Source: Amphiura filiformis (lineage: Eukaryota > Echinodermata > Ophiuroidea > Amphilepidida > Amphiuridae). From it: a stretch of 64,000 nt of DNA. Positions 28,336 to 40,483 of the stretch are shown one piece after another; the first letter of the stretch is position 1, and every line of letters begins with the position of its first letter. Location: assembly GCF_039555335.1 (NCBI RefSeq), contig NC_092640.1, forward strand, positions 39,848,295-39,912,294. Direction: 5' to 3'. The notes under the pieces were generated by a model. The model worked only from the letters and a program-made list of their open reading frames with translations. It was not told where the DNA came from and did no database searches. The position numbers and the translations under genes were made by a program.

Positions 28336-29330
28336 CCATAGACCAAGGGTGAGTATGAAGCTGCTGGTTTTTTTTAGAGAATACACGATATGAATTTTAG
28401 GTTTTTATCGGGTAATATAGGATAAGCGGAGGAGCCCGCTATTACCAAGAAATGCGGTCCAGCTGTCACACGCATGAGACACTCTTCGCCGTCTGACGTC
28501 ACAGCATCATCAATCAGATGCCTGATGAAGACCGATGGTTTCGGACGCAAATTTTAGTGCCAGTATTAGATTTAATTTACAAAATAATAAAATCACATTA
28601 TATTCACACTGTACTCGCAACTGTGATTTGCTGGTTGTTGAGAACTCAGAGGCGGACTCAGGATTTCGAAAGAGGTAACCACTCGAAAAATGTTCGGATT
28701 GCATTTGCCCGCCAAACATACTCATCTCATCGCCCACCCTCTTCGTAGTAGATACTGGTAGATAACCTGCTTATCCTATTACCCGATAGGGGATAGTAAA
28801 ACTTAAAATTCATATCGTTTATTCTCTAAAAAACAGCAGCTTCATACTCTCCCTTGGACTATGGTAAATACATTGTAATGGTAATACATCTGACACATTT
28901 CTGCAGCTAGTCACGTACTTTGATATAAAAACATGGGACACTTATTAAAATCCAAAACCTCCGGCATCAAGAACCAGCTTCCCCACTCCACCACCCCCCA
29001 CACACACACAACCCCCAAAACAATAGGGCTAATATGCCTAGTTACTTTCACTTAATCCATTGTTTGAGTAGAATAACATAACTTTCCTCTATTTATTTAA
29101 AAAAAAAAAAAACAATGTTAAAGTAAATATAAAATGATCAGCGCTGCTTTAAAAATGGAATGAACGAAAAGTGATACAGAATGTATTTGAAAATGAAACA
29201 AATCTGATACAGAAAGTACTATATGTTTGGTTACACTTTTTCCCCAGGAAATTCGTTCTCAATACTGTACAAAGTTCACTGTCACTGTCAATCATCTTGT
29301 TCAGTCCTACATCATGTACATATATACGTC

Positions 29331-29395
29331 AACACTTCCTTGTAACATAACAACTGACGAAGCAACCGCGTCTTTTTACGATCAAATATTTTTCC
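29331..29395 (-). pseudogene. TIR-domain coding fragment, copy in unit 1
   Basis: About 65 bp matching the end of the TLR TIR domain on the minus strand (CTTGTAACATAACAACTGAC and GCGTCTTTTTACGATCA on this strand). It sits downstream of TLR-C, so it comes from a third, lost receptor or a local sequence transfer. Confidence 0.6.
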
Positions 29396-29586
29396 AAACA
29401 TGTATTGCACGTCTGATTCTCACCTTTTTGGCCCAAAACACGGGTTTCTTTTTTCAGGCTAAAAGGAGGATGCGGGGAAGATGCACAGGGCAATGTATTG
29501 CTTAATTTTTCTTCTATTAGGGCCTAGGATTTTAAACAGGGGCGTCCCCAAGGAAAAATTAAGAGAGGCACGTGTCCCCCGTCACC

Positions 29587-30260
29587 TGCTTCCGCCACCT
29601 ATCATCTTATGAGAAAAAACGCAATAGGGTGAGACAGTGCTTCCGCCACCTATCATCATATGAGAAAAAACGCAATAGGGTGAGACAGTGCTTCCGCCAC
29701 CTATCATCATATGAGAAAAAACGCAATAGGGTGAGACAGTGCTTCCGCCACCTATCATCATATGAGAAAAAAAAACGCAATAGGGTGAGACAGTGCTTCC
29801 GCCACCTATCATCATATGAGAAAAAAACGCAATAGGGTGAGACAGTGCTTCCGCCACCTATCATCATATGAGAAAAAACGCAATAGGGTGAGACAGTGCT
29901 TCCGCCACCTATCATCATATGAGAAAAAACGCAATAGGGTGAGACAGTGCTTCCGCCACCTATCATCATATGAGAAAAAAACGCAATAGGGTGAGACAGT
30001 GCTTCCGCCACCTATCATCATATGAGAAAAAAAAAACGCAATAGGGTGAGACAGTGCTTCCGCCACCTATCATCATATGAGAAAAAACGCAATAGGGTGA
30101 GACAGTGCTTCCGCCACCTATCATCATATGAGAAAAAACGCAATAGGGTGAGACAGTGCTTCCGCCACCTATCATCATATGAGAAAAAACGCAATAGGGT
30201 GAGACAGTGCTTCCGCCACCTATCATCATATGAGAAAAAAAACGCAATAGGGTGAGACAG
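29587..30260. repeat. 51-bp minisatellite, about 13 copies
   Basis: Unit begins TGCTTCCGCCACCTATCATC, continues ATATGAG, an A-run and CGCAATAGGGTGAGACAG. Copies are nearly identical except for A-run length (6-9). Because 51 is a multiple of three, long open frames appear on both strands; A-run changes shift them, and there is no sign of coding. Confidence 0.95.
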
Positions 30261-30354
30261 TGGATATATCTTTGTAGGGCAAACTGATTTGTGGCACACA
30301 GTTGAGTCAGTTTCTATTACTATATAAAGGGCGTAAAGTGGGAACTGGAAGGGG

Positions 30355-31000
30355 TAGGTGTGGCAGTGTCATCGCCCTGATATTTTCATGGCAGAAAATG
30401 CCATGGAAGGTTGAATCCACAGCCACGCATGGCCATTGTGTTCCCACCTGTTTAATAGTTTTTAAATGCACAGTGGGCTGAAGGACATCCGACTAAGGCT
30501 AATGACATTAGTCTGTGACTGACCTCTGTACGGTCAGCGAGCATACATACGCCATTGTTATCTGCTTTAGACTGCCTCTACGATAGTCTCCTACACAGCC
30601 AGTTTGTGTCAGTCGGTCTGACACTCGTCGATCCTGTATGTTCGTGATAGCCACATACAGTCTGGCCCGAGACTACCTCCACGAGGGTCTACGCTGCGCT
30701 ATTTAAAATCTGAATTTTGGTCACTTTTTCAGCTCAAGACGCACGCTAGTTTCTCAAAACGCTAACTAACGACGATAATATCTGTTGAACATATATGTTC
30801 AAGTGTAAGGAACCAGGTCTGGTTTCTTTAAACGAAATCATTTACGGGAGATATTCATCATTTTCTACACCGGTATCCAAAGATTTATCGTCTGAATATC
30901 AATCGTGCATAGCACATTTACGTGTATCGATCCCGTGTATTCATTTCAGTGTCTCTGGTTGTATAATGTAATTATTAACCGGGCGATGTCGGTGTGTGTG
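30355..31000 (+). repeat. Dispersed repeat DR1 (unit 1 copy)
   Basis: Matches the complement of 12610-13235. Landmarks are GTGTCATCGCCCTGATATTT, ACGAAATCATTTACGGG and CGATGTCGGTGTG. Non-coding. Confidence 0.55.
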
Positions 31001-31328
31001 GTACTATTCTGGAATCCAAGTAAAGGTTCCTTCTGTAGTGCTCTCATACAGTCATGATTAAGTTTGTAGTGAATGTGACTGGTGACTTTCTTTTGCCAAG
31101 AATAAGCTACTTTTAGAAAAGGTCGCACAACATATGTTTTTATTATGTATACTGCAGTTAATAGATACTTGTCGCGTAAAAAAGGTAGATTATATGTTGC
31201 TTTCGTAGATTTTGGACTGCAACGACAGATAAATATTCTCGCTTTATCTCGAAAACAATAGATACAGAGAAAACAATAATATAATTCTCTGCGTGCAATA
31301 GGAATAAACTAGTATTCTCACAAAATGT

Positions 31329-32515
31329 TCACAAAATTTCAAATCTATGATGATCAACTACTACTGGTTTACGTAGTTTCATCTTCAACTGGTTCCAGAA
31401 CAATTCTTGTCCAATGGGATCTTCAGGCCAATTCAAAACCTCCTTGTAACATAACAACTGACGAAGCAACAGCGTCTTTTTACGATCAGGAATTTCTCCA
31501 ATCTGTACAAGAATAAGTACATCAGCATTGTCCATTACCATTCTCATTCGTGCAAAATGTAGCTGATAATGACACCATCCATCATCCATGAAATTTTCGG
31601 ATAAAACTGCAATCGTTTTGCGGCTTTGCTTAATGCCGTGACATATTGCATTGAGAATATAATGCCCTGCTGGAATGTCACCTCTTTCTTTAAGGCACAA
31701 TCGGAATTGTTCAGGTCCATCTTCAATGTTAGGAATGAGTTGATCATTTATCCATGCTTCATTGTCTTTGTGGTAGGCAACATAAGCGTGATATCGGCGT
31801 CTCATGATTGGTGCTTCCCGAATATCAACATTATCCTCCTCATCACTATTCATGATATCGTCATCATCATCATTGTCTACATATCCCTGGTATCTTCTTT
31901 GATAATACAAAACCCAGAATTTGTAATGTATACGCCATCGATATTTATAAATGATAGCAACTATTAAACAAATTACAAGCAGACCTGACAAGCTAGTGGG
32001 AATATAGAATTCAAGATGCAAACTGCAGTCTAAACTGAAGTCTGTGATGCAAAATTTCTTTCTGCTTGCAGGAAACATGCACACGTATGGAGGTTGTGGA
32101 TCTATGTATGTGGTTGTATCTGTCTGTATCCAATCTTGCAGCGGTTTTATATCACATGTGCAAGAAAACAAATTGTCTCCCAATTCAAGATGCTCCAAGT
32201 TGTGTGGCCTTTTCAACAAGAAGGCAGGTAGAGTAGCCAATACATTGCTATATACAATGAGCGTTTGTAGCCCATTAAGACCTTTCAATGCACTCAAACT
32301 GCCCATTTTGTTTCCAGCCAAATTCAGGTAGGTGAGGTTTGACAAGTGATGAAATTGATTTTCAGGTAAGAATTCTATTGCATTGTGACTGAGATCCAAA
32401 TATTTTAGATTTACTAACAAAGAAAAGTTGTTTCCACTAATGGTTTTAATATCATTACCGCTGAGATTTAAATATTGTAGACTATGGCTCTCCAGAAGAA
32501 ATTGGTCAATTGATG
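31329..32515 (-). pseudogene. Toll-like receptor TLR-C, 5'-truncated by duplication
   Basis: Minus strand. It retains the last LRRs (LVNLKYLDLSHNAIEFLPEN), LRRCT, membrane span, acidic linker and complete TIR (box 2 RLCLKERGDIPAG, box 3 FWNQLK), and ends KPVVVDHHRFEIL. It is almost identical to TLR-B, with one extra His codon at the end. Upstream of 32515 the receptor is cut off by the duplication junction. It has no signal peptide, and the in-frame ATG near 32420 would give a short membrane protein with a whole TIR. Whether that is expressed is unknown. Confidence 0.85.
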
Positions 32516-33029
32516 TTTATTCTCTAAAAAACAGCAGCTTCATACTCTCCCTTGGACTATGGTAAATACATTGTAATGGTAATACATCTGACACATTTCT
32601 GCAGCTAGTCACGTACTTTGATATAAAAACATGGGACACTTATTAAAATCCAAAACCTCCGGCATCAAGAACCAGCTTCCCCCACTCCACCACCCCCCAC
32701 ACACACAAACCCCACAAAACAATAGGGCTAATATGCCTAGTTACTTTCACTTAATCCATTGTTTGAGTAGAATAACATAACTTTCCTCTATTTATTTAAA
32801 AAAAAAAAATAACAATGTTAAAGTAAATATAAAATGATCAGCGCTGCTTTAAAAATGGAATGAACGAAAAGTAATACAGAACGTATGTGAAATGGAAACA
32901 AATCTGATACAGAAAGAACTATATGTTTGGTTACACTTTTCCCCAGGAAATTCGTTCTCAATACTGTACAAAGTTCACTGTCACTGTCAATCATCTTGTT
33001 CAGTCCTACATCATGTACATATATACGTC

Positions 33030-33094
33030 AACACTTCCTTGTAACATAACAACTGACGAAGCAACCGCGTCTTTTTACGATCAAATATTTTTCC
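33030..33094 (-). pseudogene. TIR-domain coding fragment, copy in unit 2
   Basis: Duplicate of the fragment at 29331-29395, carried along by the 3.7-kb duplication. Not translatable as a domain on its own. Confidence 0.6.
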
Positions 33095-33285
33095 AAACAT
33101 GTATTGCACGTCTGATTCTCACCTTTTTGGCCCAAAACACGGGTTTCTTTTTTCAGGCTAAAAGGAGGATGCGGGGAAGATGCACAGGGCAATGTATTGC
33201 TTAATTTTTCTTCTATTAGGGCCTAGGATTTTAAACAGGGGCGTCCCCAAGGAAAAATTAAGAGAGGCACGTGTCCCCCGTCACC

Positions 33286-34003
33286 TGCTTCCGCCACCTA
33301 TCATCTTATGAGAAAAAACGCAATAGGGTGAGACAGTGCTTCCGCCACCTATCATCATATGAGAAAAAACGCAATAGGGTGAGACAGTGCTTCCGCCACC
33401 TATCATCATATGAGAAAAAACGCAATAGGGTGAGACAGTGCATCTGCCACCTATCATCATATGAGAAAAAGCGCAATAGGGTGAGACAGTGCTTCCGCCA
33501 CCTATCATCATATGAGAAAAAACGCAATAGGGTGAGACAGTGCTTCCGCCACCTATCATCATATGAGAAAAAACGCAATAGGGTGAGACAGTGCTTCCGC
33601 CACCTATCATCATATGAGAAAAAACGCAATAGGGTGAGACAGTGCTTCCGCCACCTATCATCATATGAGAAAAAAACGCAATAGGGTGAGACAGTGCTTC
33701 CGCCACCTATCATCATATGAGAAAAAACGCAATAGGGTGAGACAGTGCTTCCGCCACCTATCATCATATGAGAAAAAAAAACGCAATAGGGTGAGACAGT
33801 GCTTCCGCCACCTATCATCATATGAGAAAAAACGCAATAGGGTGAGACAGTGCTTCCGCCACCTATCATCATATGAGAAAAAACGCAATAGGGTGAGACA
33901 GTGCTTCCGCCACCTATCATCATATGAGAAAAAACGCAATAGGGTGAGACAGTGCTTCCGCCACCTATCATCATATGAGAAAAAACGCAATAGGGTGAGA
34001 CAG
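33286..34003. repeat. 51-bp minisatellite, about 14 copies
   Basis: Same unit as 29587-30260. One repeat has GCATCTGCCACC and AAAAAGCGC variants near 33439-33470, absent from the first array, so the arrays have begun to diverge. Confidence 0.95.
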
Positions 34004-34094
34004 TGGATATATCTTTGTAGGGCAAACTGATTTGTGGCACACAGTTGGAGTCAGTTTCTATTACTATATAAAGGGCGTAAAGTGGGAACTGGAA

Positions 34095-34740
34095 GGGGGT
34101 AGGTGTGGCAGTGTCATCGCCCCGATATTTTCATGGCAGAAAATGCCATGGAAGGTTGAATCCACAGCCACGCATGGCCATTGTGTTCCCACCTGTTTAA
34201 TAGTTTTTAAATGCACAGTGGGCTGAAGGACATCCGACTAAGGCTAATGACATTAGTCTGTGACTGACCTCTGTACGGTCAGCGAGCATACATACGCCAT
34301 TGTTATCTGCTTTAGACTGCCTCTACGATAGTCTCCTACACAGCCAGTTTGTGTCAGTCGGTCTGACACTCGTCGATCCTGTATGTTCGTGATAGCCACA
34401 TACAGTCTGGCCCGAGACTACCTCCACGAGGGTCTACGCTGCGCTATTTAAAATCTGAATTTTGGTCACTTTTTCAGCTCAAGACGCACGCTAGTTTCTC
34501 AAAACGCTAACTAACGACGATAATATCTGTTGAACATATATGTTCAAGTGTAAGGAACCAGATCTGGTTTCTTTAAACGAAATCATTTACGGGAGATATT
34601 CATCATTTTCTACACCGGTATCCAAAGATTTATCGTCTGAATATCAATCGTGCATAGCACATTTACGTGTATCGATCCCGTGTATTCATTTCAGTGTCTC
34701 TGGTTGTATAATGTAATTATTAACCGGGCGATGTCGGTGT
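34095..34740 (+). repeat. Dispersed repeat DR1 (unit 2 copy)
   Basis: Same sequence as the unit 1 copy, duplicated with the 3.7-kb segment, with a handful of differences (for example CCCGATATTT against CCTGATATTT). Confidence 0.55.
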
Positions 34741-35073
34741 GTGTGGTACTATTCTGGAATCCAAGTAAAGGTTCCTTCTGTAGTGCTCTCATACAGTCAT
34801 GATTAAGTTTGTAGTGAATGTGACTGGTGACTTTCTTTTGCCAAGAATAAGCTACTTTTAGAAAAGGTCGCACAACATATGTTTTTATTATGTATACTGC
34901 AGTTAATAGATACTTGTCGCGTAAAAAAGGTAGATTATATGTTGCTTTCGTAGATTTTGGACTGCAACGACAGATAAATATTCTCGCTTTATCTCGAAAA
35001 CAATAGATACAGAGAAAACAATAATATAATTCTCTGCGTGCAATAGGAATAAACTAGTATTCTCACAAAATGT

Positions 35074-38000
35074 TCACAAAATTTCAAATCTATGATCAAC
35101 TACTACTGGTTTACGTAGTTTCATCTTCAACTGGTTCCAGAACAATTCTTGTCCAATGGGATCTTCAGGCCAATTCAAAACCTCCTTGTAACATAACAAC
35201 TGACGAAGCAACAGCGTCTTTTTACGATCAGGAATTTCTCCAATCTGTACAAGAATAAGTACATCAGCATTGTCCATTACCATTCTCATTCGTGCAAAAT
35301 GTAGCTGATAATGACACCATCCATCATCCATGAAATTTTCGGATAAAACTGCAATCGTTTTGCGGCTTTGCTTAATGCCGTGACATATTGCATTGAGAAT
35401 ATAATGCCCTGCTGGAATGTCACCTCTTTCTTTAAGGCACAATCGGAATTGTTCAGGTCCATCTTCAATGTTAGGAATGAGTTGATCATTTATCCATGCT
35501 TCATTGTCTTTGTGGTAGGCAACATAAGCGTGATATCGGCGTCTCATGATTGGTGCTTCCCGAATATCAACATTATCCTCCTCATCACTATTCATGATAT
35601 CGTCATCATCATCATTGTCTACATATCCCTGGTATCTTCTTTGATAATACAAAACCCAGAATTTGTAATGTATACGCCATCGATATTTATAAATGATAGC
35701 AACTATTAAACAAATTACAAGCAGACCTGACAAGCTAGTGGGAATATAGAATTCAAGATGCAAACTGCAGTCTAAACTGAAGTCTGTGATGCAAAATTTC
35801 TTTCTGCTTGCAGGAAACATGCACACGTATGGAGGTTGTGGATCTATGTATGTGGTTGTATCTGTCTGTATCCAATCTTGTAGCGGTTTTATATCACATG
35901 TGCAAGAAAACAAATTGTCTCCCAATTCAAGATGCTCCAAGTTGTGTGGCCTTTTCAACAAGAAGGCAGGTAGAGTAGCCAATACATTGCTATATACAAT
36001 GAGCGTTTGTAGCCCATTAAGACCTTTCAATGCACTCAAACTGCCCATTTTGTTTCCAGCCAAATTCAGGTAGGTGAGGTTTGACAAGTGATGAAATTGA
36101 TTTTCAGGTAAGAATTCTATTGCATTGTGACTGAGATCCAAATATTTTAGATTTACTAACAAAGAAAAGTTGTTTCCATTAATGGTTTTAATATCATCAC
36201 CGCTGAGATTGAAATATTGTAGACTATGGCTCTCCAGAAGAAATTGGTCAATTGATGACAATTTACAGTTTGTTAATGTTAGCTGTTCTAGGTGAGGAAA
36301 CTTGTCCATATCTTCCCTAAAAATAAACTTAACTCCTTCTGAGTTAGATATGGAAATTGACTTGAGATGTGCCAGTGAACAGTTACTGAATACAAATGGC
36401 ACCGATTCACTGAATTTAAGTTTACTGAAAGTAATTTTCTCAAGTGTAAGGAATGAAGCACATAATGGCAACGATAGCCAATAGTAAACGTTAGCAATAT
36501 CTACAGCTGAAATATGGATAGATTTGAGGGCCAAATTGTAGGCGTTTATGTATATATAAAACGCATCTATGTTAATATTATTCAAATGCACATTAATCAG
36601 ATTTGGAAATATTCCAAGGTCCAAAAGTGTAATTGGGTTGCCTGAAGCATCCAGTGACTTCAATCCTGAACCACTATACCGCCTATCATGTGAAATTTTC
36701 GATATGTTATTATTGCTTATATTCAAGTATTCCAGTGAGTCTACAATCTCTCCGAGAGCATAAGAAGGCCATTCATTTAGACCAATACCACTGAGATCCA
36801 ATGACTTCAGGTGCGATAAGCCTCGAAAGGTATATTGGGATAATTGTGTGGACTTTTTCTTACCACTGCATTTGTTAATTATACTCAAATTTTGCAAGTA
36901 TGTAAAAATACTCAATGCATCATTCTCAACTGCTATATAAAAATCAGAAATGCAATACACGTATGAAATTGTCAAAAATGTCACAGATGATTTCAATGAT
37001 CCAACCATCACAGGTTGAAATACATTCATGCCACTTATGTGCAGGTTCAGAGTAGATATTGAAGCTGGTAGCTTTGTGATTAGTTCTGACCATTTGGTCC
37101 CATTCCAATATTCAGTATAATCACCGTATCTTATCTCAAATGATGCTTGCAACTCCTTAAGACTAGTCAAATTTGCGATAGAACAAGTGACATATTCAAA
37201 TTTATTGTATGTTATATATAGTATTGATACCATTCGGAGGCCCTTTAGTGCTTTACATGGAGTAGATGATAGCGAATTATAGGAAATATCTAAATACATT
37301 AGATGTGTCAGATTCTCAAACAATTTCTCTGGTAAGCTTGATATGAAATTCCATGATAGATCTAAAACTTCTAGACTGGTGAGATTCACAAATAATGTCT
37401 CTGGTAAACTTGATACCTGAGTTAAATGACTAGGCTGGTGAGATTCTCAAACCATTTCGGTGGTAATAAGTTTGCTATACCATTGTGAAATAAATTTAAA
37501 TATTCTAGACTGATGAGATTCGCAAATAATGTCTCTGGTAAACTTGATACCAGAAGACTGGCATATAGATCTAAATATTCCAGACTGATAAGGTCTTTAA
37601 ACGGAGTAACCGATAGCGATTTTATATCACCATTGCTTGCATTCAAGCGAGTCAAATTAGTCAAACCTTGAAAAACAGAGTCGGGTAAAGTATTTATTGG
37701 ATTCCGGGATATATCAAGCTCTTCCAACTCATGTAATCCACTTAATACCGATGGCGGTAACATGGACAACCCACTCTTTGCAATATCTAACTTTTTCAAT
37801 GATATCGTTGCGCGAAATGGGCTTCCATGCAATGTGAGATTGTGTTGAAATCCAAGATATAGAATTTGCAGGTTGTTCAGTCCTGCAAATGTAACATTGC
37901 TGATATTGGGTATCTTGTTGTGACTCAAATCTAAATTATGAAGTGAAGTGAGACGATTGAAAGTCATCCCATTTACATTTGCAAGTTGATTATAACTCAA

Positions 38001-40436
38001 ATCTAAACTCTTGATGCGGTGGTCTTTTAGCGGTGGAACACTGGTAAGGTTTCTGTTTTTGCAGTCAAGCATGGTGCTGTCATATCTCTTACATGATAAT
38101 CCCTTTGGGATTATGAGTTTACCGGATGATTCCAACGTGAGAGTAAGGGTCGGTTCATAGTGCATATTCGAAGGCGAATATTCGGCTTCGAATACTTTTT
38201 GTGACGTCAAAATATATACGGCATCGGATAAAATATGATGACACGCCGAGTTGAACCGGATTAAATATCGCGCAACTGATAGCGAGATACTATTGATTTA
38301 TATGAAAAGCTCGAGGTCACCTGAATATCGTTCGACGAACGATGATTTCAAAAATCCACAATGAAAATTTAAGGATCTGGAATGAGCGTTTTGAGCGTTT
38401 TGAGCGTTTCGACAGTATTTTTGGGGGACATGAGAGCACATCAGACATATCGAATTACATTATGAATACGAAGAATGTCTTTCTGATATCAAATAATTTT
38501 CATTTTTTGAAATTCACGATATAATACAATTTTTATGACAAATTATTAAAATTTGATATTTTTCACATATTGATATATAGGGGCCTAACAGTCCTCGAAG
38601 TAAATATTATAAATCTAATGATATTTTCTTAAAGTGTATGTAGCTGGGAGGAAAAGCCGACGATCAATTGAAAATTTTGCCCTTTCATATTGAAGATATG
38701 GATTTTTTCCCAAAAGACCTAACTTTTTTTGGTGTTTTGGGGAAAAAATCCATATCTTCAATACGAAAGGTTAAAATTGTCAATTGATTGTCGGCTTTGC
38801 ATCCCACCTACATACACTAGGCTTATAAGTATCAATCATCAGATTTATTAAGTTTCATTTGAGTACTGCTAAATATCAAAAATTTCAATTTTTAATCATT
38901 TCCCATAAAATGTGTATTTCATTGCGAATTTCAAAAATTCAAAATTATTTCATATCAGAAGGACATTCTTCGTATTCAGAATCCTATTCGATATGTCTGA
39001 TGTGCTCTAATTTCCCACAATAAATAGACCTACTGTCCAAACGTTCATACCCCATCCCTTAACCTGCCCAGTTGTCAAATACGCCTAGATAGTTCCAAAA
39101 TGGCTGATAACGAACTGAAAGAAAATGCTTTGGGCGCACACCACTAAATAATCTTCCCATTGAAATACATGTAAAAACACCGGTTTTCTTTGCTCATTTT
39201 GAGGCCTTTTAGGCTGGTTTTTTTAAATTTTTTATGATGACCAGTCGATTGTAAATCGATGAAAGTTTAACATATGTTTCAATGTATAGGGGTGCTTCCG
39301 CCTCGTTTTCCGCCACGAGGCCGCGAACAGCGCCCTCACTGTTTTTGACATGCTCTCAAGACCCTCAAGCGGACCTATTTTCTCAATATCAATAATTATA
39401 AAGATGCGACTTTTTTGGCGACTCAAATTTATGTATAGGCTTTCCACTTTTATTTAAGCTATAATTCGTCACTCTAATTAATAAGTCTAAAGACCAGCCC
39501 AAAATACCTCAATTAGTTTCTGTATTTTACCGGAACTCATTGGGGTTACACAAATGGCGCATTGATTTAGTGGTGTGCCCCCTTATTAGTGCACTACAAG
39601 CGTACCCATTTTTATATGATAAGTAATATTTTATGCAAATAATATGATATTTTAGGCTTACAAACATAACTTAAATGTACAAGTGAATGTTTCCATATTA
39701 ACGTAGCTCTATTTAAATCGACTGATGCAGAAAAAAAGTCTAACTCCAAATTCAGATTTATGCCTCCACCCGGTTTTACATAAATAATGTTTGGCCCCAG
39801 TTCAAGGTCCCCATATGCATCTGCCCCTGGCAGAGGATGTGTGAGGGTGCGGGGTGGTAAATCATTGGTTATTGATATAAAAATGCGTTTGCCATGGAGG
39901 TTCACCCATTTTTGTTATTTTGGGCGGAATAAAGATGTAATGCGTTGTTATCAGTCAAATTCATAATTATAATTAATAATTAAGAGGGCAAAATAAGTAA
40001 TAATGTAGGAATTGATATATAGCGCTTTGCAATGAATCTCTTCATAAACTATGCAGAACAACCCAAACCCTATCATTGCGTGTTCTTTTAAAATAAATTC
40101 TTGTTTATTTCTATAATTTGTGAATCAGATGTAATGTAGGCCTACACAAGTTCGGAACGAGACTTTCTATCTTTTGACGCGTATTTCGATTAAATGCCAA
40201 AATTGATTGCTCAATGAATCATGAAATGAGAGCAATACTACTTTGATGATACCGATCTCAAGTGGATATCAGCCAATGAAAAAAGTATTCACCGGAAATA
40301 TATTTGTGGGAGTTGAATTTTGTTGAACTCGACAGATATATATTTGGTGGGTCACCGTGGGTGGTCTCATATATAACACTTGTGAGGGCTGTCATATTTG
40401 TCGTCGTTTCAATCATATCTTATGATATTTATATAT

Positions 40437-40483
<47 letters not shown>

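Larger units (their letters stand above)
28818..32515. repeat. Tandem duplication unit 1 (3.7 kb, carries truncated TLR-C)
   Basis: Starts at TTTATTCTCTAAAAAACAGC and ends inside the TLR reading frame at ...TTGGTCAATTGATG. It is followed at once by the same start sequence again. It contains the shared 3' flank, a 51-bp minisatellite, dispersed repeat DR1 and the 3' part of a TLR. Confidence 0.9.
32516..36257. repeat. Tandem duplication unit 2 (3.7 kb, ends within TLR-B)
   Basis: Second copy of the 28818-32515 unit. After ...CAATTGATG at 36257 the sequence continues into the rest of the TLR-B LRR region, so this unit holds the parental right-hand junction. It is about 44 bp longer than unit 1, mainly one extra minisatellite repeat. 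Very few substitutions separate the copies, so the event is recent. Confidence 0.9.

Noticed and set aside
28518-28560. Hammerhead ribozyme (CTGATGA followed by a short stem)
   Set aside because: The stem can form, but the required GAAA after it is absent (CGCAAA instead).
29572-30255. Long open frames with 17-residue repeats on both strands in the minisatellites
   Set aside because: A 51-bp repeat is open by arithmetic if one unit is open. Frames switch wherever the A-run length changes, and there are no start context, splice sites or flanking exons.
29587-30260. CRISPR-like array
   Set aside because: Units are contiguous and near-identical with no unique spacers, in an animal genome; it is a minisatellite.
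37422-38210. Separate LRR-only gene
   Set aside because: It is the N-terminal part of TLR-B; its apparent start lies in transposon terminal sequence.
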